Assembly (NCBI RefSeq): GCF_033807715.1 | Contig: NC_084596.1 | Coordinates: 29,214,879 to 29,278,878 of the forward strand | DNA: 64,000 nt | Direction of reading: 5' to 3' | Origin: Cololabis saira | Taxonomy: Eukaryota > Chordata > Actinopteri > Beloniformes > Belonidae | The notes under the pieces: model-generated | Database searches by the model: none | Seen by the model: the letters and a program-made list of their open reading frames with translations, nothing else | Told to the model about the DNA's origin: nothing | Translations under genes and position numbers: made by a program | Shown: in pieces, positions 22,001 to 34,509 of the stretch | Layout of the letters: each line of letters begins with the position of its first letter | Numbering within the stretch: position 1 is the stretch's first letter

Positions 22001-25000
22001 CCATGCCAGAAATAGGGGAGAGGTGGGTTTTCCAGGCCCACCCGCAAGGAGAAAGCAACTATTTCCGCTCCATAAATCAAAACGGACACAGTCTGTCTAG
22101 GGGCTTTCAATAGGAATGGACCATTTTAAAGTTAAGAGTTTTGCTTTACAACACACATACCACACAAGGGGAAAATATCTTGAAAAACAAACCCACTCTA
22201 CCTCATGTGAACCCTATTTTTGTCTCTGTTGTACCCTCATCCAACTAATAAACCTTTTTTCTTGTAGGTGCCATTCATATTTACCTTATGGACAACTCAC
22301 AATGATTTAAAAATCAGAAACACACATTGGACAGCTGAGATGAATTGAAGCCACCACTCATACAGCAGAGATCTTGGTTGTGTCTGGTGATTAATATAAC
22401 TTCCACAGTGCAACCGTTCTGACTTGGTGTGCTTTGACAATGTCAAGATTCCTATTCCCATCACAGTAGAACAATCAGTGTCGTTTTTCCTGTAATGAGA
22501 TTCTCTGGTGAGACCAGGGGTTCAGACGAGTCATGACATGACTAACACCACCAAGCAGCATTGACAAATATGCTCTTGATGTCAATGACACTATGTCTCG
22601 GATACTAAATGTAGACATCCCTGAGAAAATATCAGGCAGCAATTACACATTTCCTCTGAGATAGGAAAATTATTAAAATATGTCTTAAGATGTAGTGCCA
22701 GTGACGTGTCACTGAATGTTGTTAAAGTCAATGTAAAGAAAAAAAAGAAAAATGATCCTGCACGGCAACCGGATTGTACAAAATCAATCCCTAACACGCC
22801 ATGTGATTGGTTAGTTGATGAAAAAAGGGCAGTCTAGGGCAGTGCAATTTTTCCAGGGTAAACCCAAAGGAGGATGACCTGGAACAATTTAGCCACAGCG
22901 GCTGGCTGAGACTCTGCAGAGCTGTATGCGTGGATAATTGGTCGAGCAGCAGAGGAATGACCTTAAGTTTAGATTCAGGCAGTTAGGAGACCTTGGAGAC
23001 AGCCTTGGTCTCCAGGCTGTCCCTCACATGTTTCTACAAGAGCTTGTGTTGATACTTTTGTTCTGGCGACATTCATATAAAATGTTATCAGCTGCGCTAC
23101 ATGAGCTTGTACTTAATTTGCGATTCCCCATCCATTTAGTGTCCAATTCGCAAATGTAAGTTTCATAAAAACGGAACTGGCTCCCACTCATCAAAGAACT
23201 TGATCAACCAACCACCTACACTATTCCTCCTGTTCATTCAATGTAGAGTGCGAGGAGAGCCTGAAAGTGCAGGGAGCTCCCCATTGATCGGTATAGTGGA
23301 ACAGAGTCCAGGTCCAGCCAGCTGGGGCTGTTAGCTGGGGGAAGCCGTGTTCTTTGCAGTGAGGTAATACTCCAGACATCTGCAGCAGGTTCTAATTATG
23401 CCAGAACAGCTCAGTGTCTGGCTGCGCTTGGTGAGAGGATTAGCCAACACAAGCCATTTTACTCTTCTCTGTGTAAGACATAAAGGCCAAGGGGATGCCC
23501 TCATTCCATCCAACTTCATCTCAGACTGTGGGAAATTCACAAGAGCAGAAGTCACCTATGCTAAAAAATATCAGTAAGTGCCCATGAGGTGAAGTGCTGG
23601 CTGTATGTTTTTCTTTGTAATCTTATGAATATAAAATCTGACATGTCCAAAAGAAATTCTAGACTTTTAGACCTTTTAACCTTTGGCTGTGACACAACAC
23701 AAGGTGGTGCTACTGCATTTGGTCTTTCTGGTCTGTTGCTGTGCAGTTCACTGAGAGGCTTGCAAAACAGCCAAAGCACTGACTGGGTAAAGGCCATGTG
23801 TTCAAGGTCACGACTGTTTCATAATTTAAGCATCCAAATTAACATCCTGGAGGAGAGGAATAAGCAAACGTGTAATGTGGAGATTGTGCTGCCTGAGCAA
23901 GGAGGCGCTCTCAAAAAGTACAGCTGTAAGATTTTGTTTATTAGGTTCTGATTTATCTTCATTCTCTCATAAAGTCATGCGGTAAATATGGGTCTTTTCT
24001 CGTAACTAAACTGACATTTCCTTCCCTGTGACTAAATAACAGGCTTATCAACAACACCCTTGCCTTAAAATAAGAGGGTAACAAAAGCAAAAGTACACAT
24101 TGCAGTGAAACCCTTGATTTGAGTAAACTGTAAACTCTAAGTTGACAGTGATCAACACAAAAAAACATTGGTCGCTATGGTAGCTGATCTGCTACACATG
24201 TAGCAGGCAGGCCTGACAATTATGTTTATTATGTTTCAATTGCTGCTTTTGAAGAACTATGATTCAGTTTCATTGCAGCGTAGCACAACAATCCAGCCAG
24301 GACAGTAAAACTATTTTCCCTAATATTGCAAAGGTACCCTTTAAGCTGTTAAAATGACTATGACCTATTGGGGCACAGACACAGAACTTTGGACGTCCTG
24401 CGGCGTTTGGCAGTGGAACATAAAGCATCTGCTGGTCTTGTGTGTTGAATACGCTCGCTCTGGTGCATCCCCAATGAGGCTGAACTGAAAAGGAATCTCG
24501 TCTTTAAGTGGGTGTTATGTGTCGAAATGCATTGCATATGAATGTGAGGTCCGGAGCGCTTCATTGTGCCAGGCCAATTTCTCTCTTCGTAATGCTTTTG
24601 CAATCTTTGACCCACATCCAGCATACAAGCATGTATGCAATCCTGCAAGACTAAAATGAGCAAAACAACATTTTTGAATACATTACCTCGCAGCAGCTCA
24701 ACAGTAGCTGCAAATGCAATTAGAGTTCGGATTCCACACATGGCAACGAGACTTACTAGCCTCAAATCTCATCATTGCTGGTGCTGCAGGGCATACGAGA
24801 AAGCCCTCTGCAGTCCCACTGCAGAAATGGAGTGGTGACAGTTTTATGTTCTCGATGCTCGACAACCACACCCTTGCCACTCTACATGAAAGAGCCCACT
24901 GCCACCCCAGCATGTGACGTCACATGCTTGAACCTGCTCTACTAAACTTGCTGGGACTGTTAATCAACAGCGGTTTAAATTCCTCATAAATGATGATATT

Positions 25001-28000
25001 GTTGTGCGTGACTCCAAATGGAAATTTTTCAGACTTTCATTTATGTACAGGCTCTGAATGCTTACATTTAGTTTTCATTTATTTATGTTAATCGGTAACA
25101 AATCTTGTTTTTTTTCAATCTTTTTAAAATTCTTTGCAATTTGATATGTCCAAAAGATTAAAAGCTGGAACGACACATACATTTTTTTTCATATCTGGGG
25201 AATTCTTTCTGTGCTGAGTTGAAAAGCTTGTTCCGCTGTAATGAATTCTCAACGTCTGTTTCTGTCCCCTACATCCACGGTAGATATCCATTAATTTTTC
25301 CCCCCTCAAGTCTTTTCCAAATAATATGACCACTTTCCTGTTAGTGAGCCATCCACGTGGACAAAACCAGCTCACAGACTTTGTGTCTCTCTAAGCCCCC
25401 TATTCTACATCGTGGGGACATTATTAAGACAATTGCTGAAAGTTTGCTGGAGGCAAAGCGATCTCCCTGGCCTGACAGACATTTTATATGAGACACTCCA
25501 GATAGGATCCCACACTTTTAGCTGTCCTAACATCTGGCAGTATTGCCAGAACTGTAAGTGAAAACTTCTGATGTGACAGTGAGGGAAGAACATCATTAAT
25601 AAACATAATGAGGCAGATGGGTGCACTAATGGGTGGCTGGAGTATACACTAAGAAGTCAGTCAGGGGTGAAGGCATCGGGTGTCTTTGTTGGAAGACGTT
25701 CAGATGTGGAAACCGGATGCTTGGGTGTTTTTGACCTTGAATAACGATAATAAACACATCAGCCAAGTTTGGCTGTGATGAGTCAGTGAGTCTAAATTTC
25801 GTCACCTCCATGGCCACATGGAGAGTTTTCCACCTCTGATATGGCAGGCAAGGAAAACAAATTGAAGGAGCACTCTATTAGTTAACACTGCATTCCTGAT
25901 ACACTGTTGGGCTGACAATTGAAATCGAAACAGCAGGACCACAGATATCCTCTTTGTTATTCCACACATTCCTCTCCTTGTCATCACCTTCCACCTACAT
26001 GCTTCACAATGGAATTTGACCGGTTTCAGTCGTCTGTACAGGTTTGTTGGTAATGAGATCATGATCACAGGAGAGGCGCAACACAATTGATCAGTCAGTA
26101 CTTCACGGTGCAATATAATCGATGTGAGAAGTGTGATCTTATAAGACTGAAGGAAGGGACTGAAGGCTTTTCATGGTCCAACAACGTTTTTGTTTATCCT
26201 TCAGATGATTCCAGCCACATGATGCTGCTTCATTGACCTGATTGATAAAAGTGTACCCGATATATATATGGTAATCCATGAGTCAGGCTGCTAATCTTTT
26301 TTCCTCATAGATGAATTTCGAGGCTGGTTCTATGCAACGAACCACCTTGTGGATCAGGTTAGTAAGCCGCAAGCAACAACACAGAGCAGCGACTGAAGCT
26401 GCCTTAAGTGACTTCATTGTAAGCCTTCTGTTGGGTTTCCTGCAGCTCCCATGACCTCTTTGTGCAACTTATTCTCAATATATACAACAGAACACCCTTA
26501 AGCTTCAAATCAGACTTGATTTGTTGATATTGAAATAAAATAAAACTCCCATCATTTTGAAATTAGTTTCATTTCACATTTGTGCAATTTCCTGTGAGAT
26601 CTTTAAAGCACTCCAGCTCCAGGAGAAAACATGCAGTAATTGCATTTGTCCAGATACCAGACATGTAGTGATGTCAAAATGAAGGCGTATATGAAGACAT
26701 ATACATAGATATGTAGCGTTTTACTTCATCTGCTGTTTTGTGACATCGTTGAGGCAGTGTGATGTCAACCTTTAACCACATACCCATTAATATTCAAGCC
26801 TTTTTTTAATCGCTAACCCTAACATTTCATTATTTTAAGCCTATCCAACTTTTAAAAAAAAGGATGTGCTCAGACAATGTGGAAATGTGTTTCTAGTGTG
26901 TTTGTAGTGCAATGCCATCTTCCAACTTATAAAAACTATGCAGTGCAATGTCACCATTGTTTTGCATAACACAAAACTTTGACATGCTACAGTTTGTAAG
27001 TAAATTTGACATGTAATGTTTTTAGAGCCTTCAAAACTGAGTTATCATTGATCAAATTGATGGACTAGAGTTAAGTCTTCAATGAATAAAGTATGTGAAA
27101 CTGTGAAGCTGAGATGTTATCTTGTCTCACTTATGAACATGTAAAAATGGCTTCCAGCACTTTAGCATCCAAGGGTGAATGTGTCTTATCTTTTAGAGGT
27201 GCTAAAACAAGAAAACTAGAAAGCGTTGGCTTAAATTAGGGGGTATCTAAGACATCTGTGTCAGGGGCCCATCAGCTCACATTCTATCTGTTCCAGTGTT
27301 TCTCTTAAAGATATCCTGTAGAGACTTGTAGCAGAGCTATGGAGCAATATTTTTACAAGAGCATGGTGCACATGCGTTAGGTGATCGCATCTGCTGTTTC
27401 ATTCATGTCACAACCACCAACTCTCTCAGTTATGGGGATATCAGCTGACTAGTAAATTTTCATGAAGGTGCATGGACTGCCCATTAAAACCCAACATTTC
27501 ACGATATTACTCTCCTGAAATGTTCAACCTACACCTATTTGCTATTGCGGCTCCGTCCCCCACCAGAGTTTTCACTTCATACGTGGCATTTTCCTTTTTT
27601 CTTTCTTTTTATAATAATATTTTCACATATATGTATTGCTATTGCATTCAGAATCCAGGTTCATGCTAGGATATCTTGGCGGTCCAAAATAACACTCTGC
27701 AACGCCTCAGTTCAATGTTGTAAGCATACATGAAATAAATTACAACCAAATTGTCATTCAGCACATGCTGTGTCAAAGTTTTAAGCCTTCTACAGAGTGT
27801 GAATTCACATTTTTAGCCTGGAGGCCAGTAGATAGACCCCCCTGAGAAGGGAAACAGTGTGTTGATACGCCCTGGGGTAGTGGAAAAAGGGGCCTGTGTG
27901 AACTGTCAGCGCCAGATAGACACAGAAGCAGCTAATCTACTCCCAGGCCAGCACTCACTAGCATGTGCCACTTGCACTCTTGCTGACCGACTTCCCACAT

Positions 28001-29990
28001 GCATATGGAATGAGGTGGACAGGGTCTGGGTGTACCCGCAGGTGGAAATCCTGAGTGGAGATATACATGCATGAGGAGATTATTACCAAACAGTAGACGC
28101 AATACAGTTCTGGGAAACACACATCCTGGCAAGGGAGTACTACTTGGAAAGAACACTTTGAATGCAAACGTATGTGTGGGTTGTTCACAGATTCAAGACA
28201 CAATGGCATGTGAGCACAACTGTATTATCTCATTCTGTACACTGAGAGAGGTGTTGACATGCTGCTTGTGCTTTAATTAAATATACAATTTTCCAGACAA
28301 TGGAAATGGATCATTTAATCAGCCACTCCTAGCTGAATGAGAAGAGCAAATAAAGGATTGTTTGCTCAGTGACTAAGATTTGGAGATGGAGCAAAGATGG
28401 ATAGCTACAAAGGAGACCAAACCCCATGAAATCATATCCCTTACTTCTCTGTGAACCTTGGTTCATGATTCATTAGTTCTGAACAGAGTTCGTCTTGTCA
28501 TTGAGGCTGCTTAAATCCTTTAACTGCTGTTGAGTGATCAATAATAACTAATGGTTTGTTTGGATAAAAAGGCAACTTCACACAACACTGAATAATGATA
28601 TAACAATTTCTAAAAATGATGTTTTGTGATCACCTCCCCTTGCTGCTATTCCAGTGCAATAAGGGTTGTTTTTGTCCTTTACCTAAACAGGTACTCCCCA
28701 AGCATCATGTCAGACCCTTAGAAGTTGACACAGTGACCCGGCGGTAGAAAAGCCCACCAGGAGCTGGTCTGCAGACAGATCAAAGTGGAAATCATGCTCC
28801 ACCAACAGAGATAAATACACACTTCCTCTCATCCCTTTCACACTGGTTTTTCCCACACTCCAGCAAACCGTTGTGCTGCAGCAGGGCCAGCTAAGAGGAA
28901 ATGACAGACCACATCAAGAGGCATGCTGTTGCTTTGACCTAAGGGCTCACACCAGACCTCAAGACGCAGGGAAACGCTTTACCATTCATCTGAGCAGGTT
29001 GTAAGTTATTTGTGCTTTTCTCAGATGTTGGCAACTGCGGAGCAGTGCATCTAAGAATAAGAAATGGCTTCACAATTGGTTTGTGCATGGTTTAAAATGC
29101 ATATACCACCAAATGTTGTAGGGGAATGACATTAAACATGTCCAGATTTCTCTATGAGCCACAGTCAGACCTTCAGTTTTCTACACAATATATACGAAAT
29201 CTAAAAGCATTGAACTTTACAAACTAAACCAGAGAATCACAGAGAAACAACAAGTCCACTAAAATGAAAATGAAACACAACAATAAAGCTGAGTAAATAA
29301 CACTACAGGATGGTTGATAACTTGCTAATAAAGGATAAACTGTTTGGAAGACACAATTTGTTTAAACGAATAGTAAAGTTTAACTTTAATCCCCTGTTGT
29401 CTTGTAAATCGTTCTGAGTTATATTTGAAAAAGAATGTTTTTTCCCTTCACAAATACAAATTCAGCTTTTGTTCACAAGAACTGCTTTTTATGGCGGTTC
29501 CACTCTACAGCACAACCTTGAAATAGCATTTGAAACAAGTTTATCCTATCACTTAATGCAATAGTTTCTCTTGCTCAACAGAGATAAAGTACCAACATAA
29601 CTCATAATAGTATGAGATGCATGATCATTTGTTGGTCTGAAATCACTGTGAGTGTATATCTATGCTTTTTTAATATCTCCCTGGTATTCGTGATAATCAA
29701 GGAAGAATAACAATGGACTAAAAACAATAATTTTAAGGCAAAAATAAGGAATCAAATTGTAAAAAATAATAGGTTCACGTGAGAAACAAATTCCTGGGTG
29801 AAAATTATTCTTCCACTATCCCTCCAACTTGGGAATGACAACTTTATCACTATTTACATCAACCATGCCCGATGAAAATCAATGCATAAGGGTTACACAT
29901 TGTATTAAAATAATGAGAATAAAAGTAATAATACAACTCTCACTGCCTTCGATTGATATGTTAGAGTTGCATTATTTCTTTGCTCAAAAT
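19100..29990. other. Intergenic gene desert, no gene recognised
   Basis: No coding exon, RNA gene or intact mobile element was recognised in this ~11-kb stretch. The longest frame (24358-24765, minus, 135 codons) has no recognisable homology or Kozak and exon context. Balanced, repeat-free blocks that may be conserved non-coding DNA lie near 22900-23300, 24370-24960, 26220-26460, 27800-28110 and 28680-28990. The last contains AGATCAAAG (28777-28785), a TCF/LEF consensus. Confidence 0.6.
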
Positions 29991-30003
29991 CTTGGTACAA
30001 AGT

Positions 30004-30103
30004 TGAATCTGCATAAATTAGTGGATGGATGGATGGATGGATGGATGGATGGATGGATGGATGGATGGATGGATGGATGGATGGATGGATGGATGGATGG
30101 ATG
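30004..30103 (+). repeat. (GGAT)n array with shared 5' flank, copy 1
   Basis: About 20 GGAT units (30022-30103) are preceded by tgaatctgcataaattag, the same text that precedes the longer array at 41 kb. The flank outside this is unrelated between the two loci, which suggests 3' ends of one retroposon family rather than independent microsatellites. Confidence 0.85.
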
Positions 30104-30104
30104 A

Positions 30105-31195
30105 GGCTTTCAGATTTGATAGGAATCTGTGGAAATCTGTGCCAATTGGCACTTATTAAAAGCCACTTAGAAAGAGTTGCTAAGAAACCTACCTGTTTTC
30201 TAAATCTGTCTTGTAACAGGAGGCCCTCCCATTTGGACAGTTCATAGAGTAAATCAACTTTACCTCCAGTCCGTGTTTCTCCTACATGATTCTTCTGAGA
30301 CATGTATTTGCCGGACCAAAATATAAAGGCTACAAGGAAAATCCTCTCCTCGAGCAATGAATTATGTTTGGGCATTCCCTGAACAGCGGCTGTTTATATT
30401 TTCTTGGCGGGGAATATGCGAGGCCACCCAAAACAAAATTGTGTAATGTCATATTATTCTACTGCTTTAGTACACACTAGAGAAGATGCCAGATCCTTGT
30501 AACAGGGCCGTGCAGCTTTTCCAGTTTTTCTCCTCTGTTTTATGCTCTTCCTCAGGAAATCCACCCATGCTCATAAGTTTCTCCACCTGTTTGGAAATAT
30601 CTTTTGAATCGTTTCTGGTCAGTGTGAAGGATCATAAGTAGGGCCCTTAATGAGCAAATAAAGTCTGACATTGCTTTGCACCCAGAAGCGGAGAAAGTGA
30701 ATCACTGTGCAGATTCATCTCCTGCAACACCTAATATTGTTTATGATTCATGCGAACACCTAAAAAATGAACCAGCTGGAAAATGGGAAAACTTATCCTA
30801 GATGTCCCGTAAGTGAGTCCAGCTTCAGTAAACCTAGAGTAAGTGAAGATTACAGAACTAATAATGGAGAATATTGGCATTTGATATTATCTTATGGAAC
30901 AGATTAGAGGATAACAAATACGGTACTCAAAACACATTTTTCATTTTGCACAGAAAATAATTGGTATTAACTTTATATAACACAGTTGTACATTTATACA
31001 GGTCTTAATCTAAAACTATTTGAAGTAAATGTAAATAAGGTCTAAACGTTCATGCATGAAGACAAGTCAAACTTTAAGTTTCTAAGTGCCAGAATAAATT
31101 AAGTCACTAGAACAGAACATGTATAAGACAAAAACCTAACCTTTGGGTCTAGAATATAAAGCCTGGGATGAATTGACTTAATTTGCAATAATTAG
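30105..31195. other. Intergenic, no feature seen
   Basis: AT-rich sequence without recognisable exons, repeats or transposon ends on either strand. Confidence 0.5.
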
Positions 31196-31197
31196 GA

Positions 31198-32384
31198 AAA
31201 TTGAAGCTGTAAGCAGCGATAAACGGGCCCTCACACCCTTGTGCACGTTCAGGCGTGCTGCAGTGGAAGCACTTGTATGACTTGCATGTAGATTCTTCAG
31301 GCCTGGACATTTAGGGGATGACACCACCCACGACTCTCTATATCAAACCATTCAAAAGTTATGGCAGAAAGTAGGAACTATCAAATATCGACCAATCAGA
31401 TGAAGGGGCGGGGCTACATTGAAACAATTAAGGTGAAGGAGTCAAAACCGAGTCTGATGACACCACCTACGACCCTCTATGTAGAACCATTCAAAAGTTA
31501 TGGCAGAAAATAGGGACTATCAAATATTGACCAATCAGAAGAAGGGGCGGGGATAATTCAGGCCAATGAAGGTCAAGTACTCAATACCGAGTCCGATGAC
31601 ACCACCCACATGTCTTTATCCCAACCCGTTCAAAAGTTATGGCAGAGAATAGGGACTATCAAATATCGACCAATCAGAAGAAGGGGCGGGGCTAATTTGC
31701 AACAATTATGTTCAAGGACCCAAAACCGAGTCCGATGACACCACCCACCGCTCTTTATGTCAAACCATTCAAAAGTTATGCCAGAAAGTAGGAACTATCA
31801 AATATGGACCAATCAGATGAAGGGGGGCGCGCTTTTGGGCGTCTATCATCGCCACAGTAACGCTTTTGACTGAGAAAAAGTGATCGTCGCAGGATGGAGA
31901 TGCACATGTTGATGTATAACAGACCTGGGTGCACGTTACGGTTCGGGCGAAGAAACGGACGAAGAAATGGCATAAATTCCACCAAAATTACACGATTAAT
32001 TCAAAATGGCCGACTTCCTGTTCGGTTTCGGCCATGGCGCCAAGAGACTTTTCTTTAAGTTGCGACATGATATAGGTGTGTACCGATTTACGTCAAACCG
32101 TATTGTGGGGCTTGAGGCACGAAGTTTTCTAGGGGGCGCTGTTGAGCCATTTTGCCACGCCCATTAATGCAAACCATTAAATATCAAATTTTTCACCAGG
32201 CCTGGCTTGCGTGCGAAATTTGGTGACTTTTGGGGCACGTTTAGGGGGGCAAAAAGGCCCTCATTTTGTCGGAAGAAAAACGAGGATAAAAACAAAAACG
32301 AGAACGAGAACGAGAACGAGAAAAACAACAATTCCTACAGATACAATAGGGCCTTCACACTGTAAGTGCTCGGGCCCATAATAA
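31198..32384. mobile_element. Unclassified ~1.2-kb dispersed repeat with internal 139-bp tandem units
   Basis: The block starts near gctgtaagcagcgataaacg and ends near taagtgctcgggcccataat. Its composition differs sharply from its flanks: GC-richer, with motifs such as aaaatggccgacttcctg and ggcaaaaaggccctcatttt. I recognise it as the kind of non-coding interspersed repeat common in teleosts, but cannot name the family. It holds a four-unit tandem array (31317-31825) and a short (GAACGA)n run (about 32297-32320). No TIRs, LTRs or transposase frame were found. The last ~30 bp can fold as a weak gggcc...ggccc hairpin. Confidence 0.6.
31317..31825 (+). repeat. Four tandem 139-bp units with CCAAT and GC boxes
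   Basis: The landmark gatgacaccacc starts at 31317, 31456, 31595 and 31734, exactly 139 bp apart. The CCAAT in gaccaatcaga starts at 31392, 31531, 31670 and 31809, again exactly 139 bp apart. In units 1-3 it is followed within 8 bp by GGGGCGGGG, an Sp1-type GC box. In unit 4 the GC box has changed to ggggggcgcgc. All units share ttcaaaagttatg and actatcaaatat. Confidence 0.92.
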
Positions 32385-32385
32385 T

Positions 32386-33540
32386 GACAATGTGACTCTA
32401 AAATATCTAAGGATCAGAAGATGATTCCACAAAGCATCAACCCCTCTCATAAAAGCAAATAAACTTTTTTTTTTGTCATTTAAAAAAGTGCTCCTTCCAT
32501 TCAGAATGCCAACAGCCTCTTTGAAAGTGTTTTGAATTAAACAGATTCTATGGAAGTGACTGACAGGCAATTTAGGGTATAGATAGAGAGGAAGTTAATG
32601 CAGTCTTTAACTTAAGGTGCACACATACTGTTTTGATGCATAACTGCTATTTTGTCATCATTTTTGAGGAGAAAAAACCTTTTCCAGTTTTACTTTTCTC
32701 ATTGCATTAGTTTAGTTTTTTTGTCTTTAATACACTCTGAACCATAACACACTGTTTCCAGTTTAGGACATTGACATGCAAATCTTTACATAATATACAA
32801 ACTTACTCTCATTTCTGACAAGCAAAATGGCCATGTTGGATTTTTTTTCTTTGTTGCTTTTTTTTCTTTTTGAAGCATAAGTACACTAGATAGAGTTAAG
32901 TTTAATATAAAAATCACATGACTTCTTGAGATGAATGCCACATAGTCCAAGACGAGTTGAATGTCTGTTTGAGCCGATGTTAACATCAAGGTTGCATTAA
33001 GCGATACGATTTTTGATATTCAAGTGAAAACAGGTGAAGCACCTGTTTTGTGGCTTCACGAAGTGTAGATGAAATTCGAAATTCCTGCGGAGTGTAAAAT
33101 AAGTATTGTATAAACCACTGGTAACTGTCCCTATGCCAACCAGGATTGCCATGGGGCCACAATGGTTGCCTCCACTTAGCGATGTGAAGGGATACCAGTG
33201 GTATCAGGCCGACAAAAAGCAGGCGGCTGAACAGAAGCAAATTAGATTTAGGTGTAAATTGCAGTTGGCAATAACTAATCTTAGTTGGCAATAGCCTTCT
33301 CAGAGATGGCTGTGGAGATTTGGCATTCAAGGCAGGACCATAAGAAAGAGTAAGAGAGAGGGATCAGGTGGCATTAATGCTAACTGTTCTTCATCATCCC
33401 CCCTACGTGCAGCCCACCAATGTGATGAATCTGATGTTATGTTTCTGTCTAATGACAAAGAAGCCCAACCTTAGTTACCGGTACTTCTGGTATGGCATTT
33501 CAGTGTCAAACATATAACAGTGTTAAAAAAAGTGCCTAGA
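32386..33540. other. Intergenic, no gene recognised
   Basis: Only short unsupported frames are present, such as a 114-codon minus frame at 32986-33330 with no recognisable protein family. No repeat boundaries were found. Confidence 0.5.
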
Positions 33541-33544
33541 CTTT

Positions 33545-34039
33545 TTAGCAATTTGTTTGTTTATTTTCTTTTAGTTCATTTGTGGCTCTTTTAAGCCTTT
33601 GGCACAGGATGATTCCGCCTGGCGCCCACCTCCTTTCTACCGCACACCTTCCCTCTTGCCATCCGTAATTACCACACTGTTCGAGCCCTAGCCTGTCCAA
33701 AAGCCACTGCAGGTTTGATGTTTTTGGCTTGGCTCCTCTCTGACATGCCTGGGAAGGGCAAGGAAAGGAAATGGGTGGACCAGCCGCTCTCCATTCCCCT
33801 AAAGCAGGCCTGGGAGAAGCCAGCCCAGTGTTTTTCAACTCGGCCGGGCTTGTAAGGGAGCACAGCCCATCTGGTTCTAATAAATCCTCCATGTGGCTTC
33901 GCAACTGGAATTGTCTGACCTGCATGGGGACGTGAACACTGATATAATCATTTTGCAACACAACAGGGAAGGGTTTGAGCATGGTCATTGGACTTTGGAA
34001 ACCAATACAGTCTCGTAATCTGAAGAGGATGCAGCACAC
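33545..34039 (-). other. Open frame of 164 codons; candidate conserved non-coding element or orphan ORF
   Basis: This is the longest frame in the desert that is not a microsatellite artefact. It begins with Met at 34039 and has no recognised domain, signal peptide or family resemblance. A second frame overlaps it on the same strand (33669-33863), showing that stops are scarce here for compositional reasons. The core (33560-33950) is GC-balanced and repeat-free. A conserved non-coding element explains the lack of stops at least as well as a gene, so I do not call it a CDS. Confidence 0.25.
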
Positions 34040-34372
34040 ACCAAAGCGGCCTCACCAAAACCCTACAGGGGGGATGGATGGCATAATGGTCATATTGCAT
34101 TCCTGCCAACAGTGGGCAGTGTGGGACTGTATCTTAAATTGTGACAATCATTTACGTATTGTTTTTTTTTTTGTTTGCTTTTTTGTTGTTGTTTTTTTAA
34201 GAAAAAAAAGCACAATTTTTAATATTTTTCAAACATTCATACCTTCTTTCACAGGTGTAGTGTTTCTGTTATTTCACCAATACCCTAAATCCATTAAAGC
34301 AGTGTGAATGAATGGTAGTATGGGCACACCAAGACAGCAGACTACGCCATGCAGACTAAAGCTTGCCAGCTC

Positions 34373-34500
34373 ATTAGGTCACCCAGTGTTATGTTGGTAA
34401 TGTCTGCCTCCAGATCCCAGTTATATATTTATGACCTGCTGGCTGCAAGAGTGCTGCTGACTCGCGCATATGAGGTCAAAGCCATCAAAGTGACCTAACC
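34373..34500. promoter_or_regulatory. Cluster of four AGGTCA nuclear-receptor half-sites
   Basis: AGGTCA occurs at 34376-34381 and 34473-34478, and its complement TGACCT at 34432-34437 and 34491-34496. The last two form an inverted repeat with a 12-bp spacer that itself holds CATCAAAG, a TCF/LEF-like word. Four exact hexamers in 121 bp is well above chance. Function is inferred from motifs only. Confidence 0.35.
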
Positions 34501-34509
34501 ATCAGAGAC

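Noticed and set aside
24358..24765. 135-codon minus-strand frame
   Set aside because: No recognised family, no exon signals, and overlapping frames on both strands indicate a compositional effect.
29829..30375. Met-Asp-Gly-Trp and Ile-His-Pro-Ser repeat proteins at 30 kb and 41 kb
   Set aside because: Produced by the (GGAT)n arrays read in each frame, not by genes.
31317..31825. CRISPR-like regular repeats
   Set aside because: The 139-bp units are contiguous tandem copies without short repeats and unique spacers, and the genome is eukaryotic.
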